Of a stretch of DNA of 36,037 nucleotides, positions 33,482 to 36,037 are shown piece by piece. The notes below the pieces were generated by a model. The model saw nothing but the letters and a program-made list of their open reading frames with translations. It made no database searches and had not been told where the DNA came from. The stretch comes from Bacteroidales bacterium (GTDB lineage: Bacteria; Bacteroidota; Bacteroidia; Bacteroidales; F082): positions 1 through 36,037 of the forward strand of contig JAEEJS010000070.1 in the NCBI GenBank assembly GCA_016282015.1, read 5' to 3'. Each line of letters opens with the position of its first letter. The first letter of the stretch is position 1. The position numbers and the translations under genes were made by a program.

Positions 33482-33832
33482 ATGACTGAAGAAGATAAAA
33501 ACACTTTGAAGGAGCGTGTGATTAGCGTTTTGAGCGGCATCTACGACCCTGAAATTCCGGTTGACATCTACAAACTGGGATTGATTTATGAAATCAACAT
33601 AGACGACGAAGGCTCAGTGAGCATACTGATGACTGTTACAGCTCCAAACTGCCCTGTCGCCGACTATCTCCCTACTGTTGTTAAGGAGAAAGTCAGCGCT
33701 ATAATGGGCGTTAAGTCTTGTGACGTTGAACTCACCTTCGAGCCGGCTTGGAGCCCCAACAGCCTTTCAGAAGAGGTGCGCGAGGAACTCGGCCTCGATA
33801 TGGGCTTCGGCTTAGGTGATATGATGTATTAG
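33482..33832 (+). CDS. SufT-like DUF59/MIP18 family protein
   Basis: Small accessory factor of Fe-S protein maturation (DUF59 domain). The domain signature is IYDPEIPVDIYKLGLIYEI, followed by ILMTVTAPNCPVADYLP with the conserved cysteine and FEPAWSPNSLSEEVREELG at the C-terminus. Length is 116 residues. It follows sufE by two bases and ends the suf region; its stop overlaps the opposing kinase stop by four bases. Confidence 0.9.
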   Translation: MTEEDKNTLKERVISVLSGIYDPEIPVDIYKLGLIYEINIDDEGSVSILMTVTAPNCPVADYLPTVVKEKVSAIMGVKSCDVELTFEPAWSPNSLSEEVREELGLDMGFGLGDMMY

Positions 33833-34698
33833 TTTTTACTGCAATTTCCGATCAGATCTTTCGCCATGCCTAAGAACATGAAGGCAACGGCGTTGAAATC
33901 CATATTCAAGTCTTTGCTTAAGCCAACTTTATCTTTGAAGATGGCAACGTTGAACCACTGCAGGCACTGGAATGCGCGGTGGAAATAGAGGCGGTTAAGC
34001 TCTTCCTGTGTCGGTTTGTGACCAACATAAGCCTCGAGCAGCGACAATGCCTTGTCGAAACCAGCGTTTCCATAGCAAGCAATATCGTAGAACGGATCGT
34101 TCATTCCTGCAAATTCCCAGTCCAAAACATAGAACTTATCCTTTGCTATCACGAGGTTGGTAGGCTGATAGTCGCAGTGGCACGGCACTTTCTTCACCTC
34201 TTTGTAAAGCTTGCGCATCTCATCGAGAGTGTGACGAAGCTCAATATATTCCTGAGGATGCTTGAAACCGAGGTCGGTGCAGTATTTCTCGTATGTGTCG
34301 AGACGGCCGAAAGCGTTGTAGTCGCTGAATTTGACGTCGCTGTTATGCAGTTTCTTCAAGGCCTTCACAGACATCTCATTGTAAGAGACGACATCGGTTG
34401 TCGACATGATGGTACCTTCTACGTATTTTGCGAGTTTTTCGCCTGAGCGAATCTCTACGTAAACTGTCTCGTTGTTAAGATCGAGTTTCTCGACTGCCTT
34501 GATGTTGGCGTCTTCCTCCACGCGGTCGACAAAGCGTTCTGCGAACTTGCCCGGCACACGGTAGGTGTACAATTCACCTTTGCACTCCACAACGTAGGTG
34601 TAGTTGCTCATTCCACCCTCAAGACGTTTAACTATTTTTGCATCTGTTGATTGCAGCAAAGCGTTTACTCTTCTTATTATATAAAGTTCAATTTCCAT
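33829..34698 (-). CDS. Choline/ethanolamine kinase-like phosphotransferase
   Basis: Protein of the aminoglycoside phosphotransferase/choline kinase superfamily, similar in layout to LicA. The nucleotide-loop GGMSNYTYVV is near residues 28-37; the catalytic Brenner motif is CHCDYQPTNLVI and the metal-binding motif is YVLDWEFAGMNDPFYDIA. Length is 289 residues, about right for bacterial LicA. No LicB, LicC or LicD partner is nearby, so it may act in choline or sugar salvage, or attach phosphocholine through genes elsewhere. It has its own promoter and converges with the suf genes. Confidence 0.85.
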   Translation of the reverse strand: MEIELYIIRRVNALLQSTDAKIVKRLEGGMSNYTYVVECKGELYTYRVPGKFAERFVDRVEEDANIKAVEKLDLNNETVYVEIRSGEKLAKYVEGTIMSTTDVVSYNEMSVKALKKLHNSDVKFSDYNAFGRLDTYEKYCTDLGFKHPQEYIELRHTLDEMRKLYKEVKKVPCHCDYQPTNLVIAKDKFYVLDWEFAGMNDPFYDIACYGNAGFDKALSLLEAYVGHKPTQEELNRLYFHRAFQCLQWFNVAIFKDKVGLSKDLNMDFNAVAFMFLGMAKDLIGNCSKN

Positions 34699-34738
34699 TG
34701 TATTAAATGTTTAATTTTTTCGATCCCAAAATTGGCTG

Positions 34739-34746
34739 CAAAGATA
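34739..34746 (-). promoter_or_regulatory. -7 element for the choline-kinase-like gene
   Basis: Minus strand reads TATCTTTG, 40 bases before the start codon at 34698. Flanking sequence is very AT-rich. Confidence 0.5.
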
Positions 34747-34790
34747 TATATAATTTTTCAAAAAAATCTTCCGAGCTGATAAAAATTTTG

Positions 34791-34798
34791 TAATTTTG
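34791..34798 (+). promoter_or_regulatory. -7 element for tRNA-Ala
   Basis: TAATTTTG fits TAnnTTTG and ends 15 bases before the tRNA. Confidence 0.55.
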
Positions 34799-34813
34799 CA
34801 GCCTGTAAACAAT

Positions 34814-34886
34814 GGGGGTTTAGCTCATCTGGTAGAGCGTTAGGTTCGCAATCTAAAGGTGGCCGGTTCGAGTCCGGTATCCTCCA
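34814..34886 (+). tRNA. tRNA-Ala (CGC)
   Basis: The acceptor stem GGGGGTT / ATCCTCC contains the G3-U70 wobble pair (34816 with 34883), the main identity element of tRNA-Ala, and discriminator A34886. The anticodon arm TTAGG/TCTAA encloses TTCGCAA with anticodon CGC (34847-34849), reading GCG codons. The T arm is GCCGG/CCGGT with TTCGAGT. One T-T mismatch occurs in the acceptor stem (position 6-67). No CCA is encoded. Confidence 0.88.
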
Positions 34887-34895
34887 CAAAATCAA

Positions 34896-34930
34896 GACTT
34901 TAGACTTTAGACTTTAGTCGTTAGACCTTA
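34896..34930. repeat. 7-bp tandem repeat after tRNA-Ala
   Basis: Three exact units GACTTTA are followed by GTCGTTA and GACCTTA. The block TTTAGTCGTTAG is identical to the start of the clpP-clpX spacer at 4138-4149. Confidence 0.85.
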
Positions 34931-34931
34931 G

Positions 34932-34961
34932 TAGAGATGTTTTTAAGGCATCTCTATTTTT
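34932..34961 (+). terminator. Terminator of tRNA-Ala
   Basis: TAGAGATG (34932-34939) pairs with CATCTCTA (34949-34956) around a 9-nt loop, followed by T5 ATTT. The opposing gene stops at 34960 and there is no T run on its strand after the stem. Confidence 0.8.
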
Positions 34962-36037
34962 ATTTAAGCCCGTATTTTTCCTTTAATTTTTGTAACGAGC
35001 CGTCTTCTTTCATCTTATGAATGAGGTTGTTGACGTATTGCAGGAGGTCGTCCTGGCCTCTTCGCATAAGAATGCCGATTTCATCATGGGTAAATGGCTT
35101 ATTTAATAAGGGAGCAGCCAGTCGCGAGTCGTTTTGGACGTACCACGGCGCCTCGGTGGTCTCGGTAATCATGATGTCGGCATCGCCTTCAGCTATGAGA
35201 GCAGGAATCTCGTCGTTGACGGGATGCACAATGATAGTTGAATGTGTGAGGTTTTCGTTTGCAAATTTCTCGTTCATTCCACCCGGGTTAACCATCACGC
35301 GCACCTCGGGCTTGTCAATGTCGCTCAGCGAATGGAACATCGCGGTATCTTCAACGCGGCAAAGTATGGTCTTCCCGTTAGCCAAATATCCGTCGCTCAT
35401 CGCCATGATCTGGAGCCTTTCATCGGTGATGGTGATGCCGCTGATAGCGAAATCGAACTTCTGAGGCTCAGCCAAAACGTCATTGGTCAATGTTGGCCAT
35501 GATGTTGAAACAAACTCCACACCGACACCAAGAATTTCAGCTATCTCCCCTGACATATCAATCTCAAAACCCCAGTATATACTGTCGTTTTCGAGATATG
35601 ACAGCGGCCTATAGTCACCCGTGGTGCCAGCCAGCAGCACTCCACGTTGCTGAATCCTGTCGATATCCAGTCGGATTTCCCGCCCTTCCGAGATGACAAA
35701 TATAGCTATTTGGCCGTTTTCCACACCGAACTTTTTGGCTGCCTCGAGGGAATCCTCGGGGAAGATGCGTGTGCTGTCGAAATAATACAGGCTGTCGGTG
35801 GTGTCGAGCCATCCGCCCACGAAACCATTGTGTTTCAAGGCGTGGTTGACGACGCTGTCGAGTGCCTCACGCGAATGGCATCCTTGTGTGGCCGCATAAG
35901 CGACGCTGATGCCCTCTGCCGGTTCAGTCATCGTGCTGAGGTCTATTGTAAAACCCTCAGGATGGCTTAGGCTATAAGTCCAAACTTGTTCAGCCGTCGT
36001 CTCTTTATTAGCTGTTGCAACGTGTTTGTTGCTGAAG
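34960..36037 (-). CDS. Fusion of a small Bacteroidota domain with a PheC-like domain, 5' partial
   Basis: The frame stays open to the window edge, so the N-terminus is missing. An N-terminal domain of ~95 residues (EGFTIDLSTM ... AYAATQ ... VVNHALKHNGFVGGWLDTTD ... YYFDSTRIFPE ... NGQIAIFVIS) resembles small stand-alone Bacteroidota proteins I have seen but cannot name. It is followed by a bacterial solute-binding-type domain whose segments (LLAGTTGDYRPLSY, FVSTSWPTL, FDFAISGITITDERLQ, RVMVNPGGMNEKFANENL, ADIMITETTEAPW) match cyclohexadienyl/arogenate dehydratase PheC, which makes phenylpyruvate or phenylalanine. The visible part has 359 residues. Signal peptide status is unknown. An amino-acid-binding protein of the same fold is the alternative. 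Confidence 0.72.
   Translation of the reverse strand, partial: FSNKHVATANKETTAEQVWTYSLSHPEGFTIDLSTMTEPAEGISVAYAATQGCHSREALDSVVNHALKHNGFVGGWLDTTDSLYYFDSTRIFPEDSLEAAKKFGVENGQIAIFVISEGREIRLDIDRIQQRGVLLAGTTGDYRPLSYLENDSIYWGFEIDMSGEIAEILGVGVEFVSTSWPTLTNDVLAEPQKFDFAISGITITDERLQIMAMSDGYLANGKTILCRVEDTAMFHSLSDIDKPEVRVMVNPGGMNEKFANENLTHSTIIVHPVNDEIPALIAEGDADIMITETTEAPWYVQNDSRLAAPLLNKPFTHDEIGILMRRGQDDLLQYVNNLIHKMKEDGSLQKLKEKYGLK

Noticed and set aside
34814..34886. Reading the tRNA at 34814 as tRNA-Cys (GCA)
   Set aside because: Only a shifted anticodon stem would give GCA; the regular 5-bp stem places CGC at 34-36, and the G3-U70 pair marks alanine.
34896..34930. Possible CRISPR array
   Set aside because: Units are 7 bp, directly abutting, without spacers or cas genes.

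Overview
This window reads as a chromosomal segment of a Bacteroidota species, most likely of the order Bacteroidales. The evidence is the repeated TAnnTTTG promoter element close to start codons, two secreted proteins with C-terminal type IX secretion (T9SS) sorting domains, a HU-CCDC81/SPOR protein, the tig-clpP-clpX order, a SUF cluster of the sufBCD-SE-T kind, and ribonuclease Y beside ZapA. No insertion sequence, prophage, CRISPR array or rRNA gene is visible. Coding density is high and base use looks even, so most of this is core genome.

Layout. 1-2063: end of a tRNA-His gene whose terminator lies inside the opposing dapD, then an orphan oligopeptide-type ABC permease. 2100-5406: tRNA-Leu, trigger factor, clpP and clpX, apparently one transcription unit for nascent-chain folding and proteolysis; this trigger factor lacks the PPIase domain and carries a lysine-rich tail. 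5454-8872 (minus): NAD-dependent sugar oxidoreductase, lipoprotein and polyprenyl-phosphate sugar transferase, a small surface-polysaccharide set. 8937-9090 and 12924-13125: two loci of a palindromic repeat whose outer stem covaries between copies. 9121-15402: pcm, then on the minus strand tgt, an LptF/G permease, deoxynucleoside kinase, kdsB, HU/SPOR protein and trmB. 15469-22050: membrane glycosyltransferase, a C10 protease fused to a PMP-type beta-helix and T9SS domain, urocanate hydratase and a small T9SS cargo protein.

22122-24508 (minus): coiled-coil protein and zapA (division), a probable 6S RNA, and rny. 24601-28019 (minus): three packed genes for a methyltransferase, a membrane protein resembling an inactivated PHP domain, and a GT39-type mannosyltransferase-like protein. 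28121-33832: the SUF iron-sulfur pathway with an unusually short SufD, split by a lipoprotein gene that has its own promoter and terminator. 33829-36037: choline-kinase-like protein, tRNA-Ala(CGC), and the 3' part of a gene fusing a small Bacteroidota domain to a cyclohexadienyl-dehydratase-like domain.

The most distinctive items are the covarying palindromic element, the trimmed trigger factor and SufD, a Tgt without the zinc cysteines, the PheC-like fusion, and dispersed 7-bp repeats. All protein assignments come from reading motifs by eye; no database search was run.
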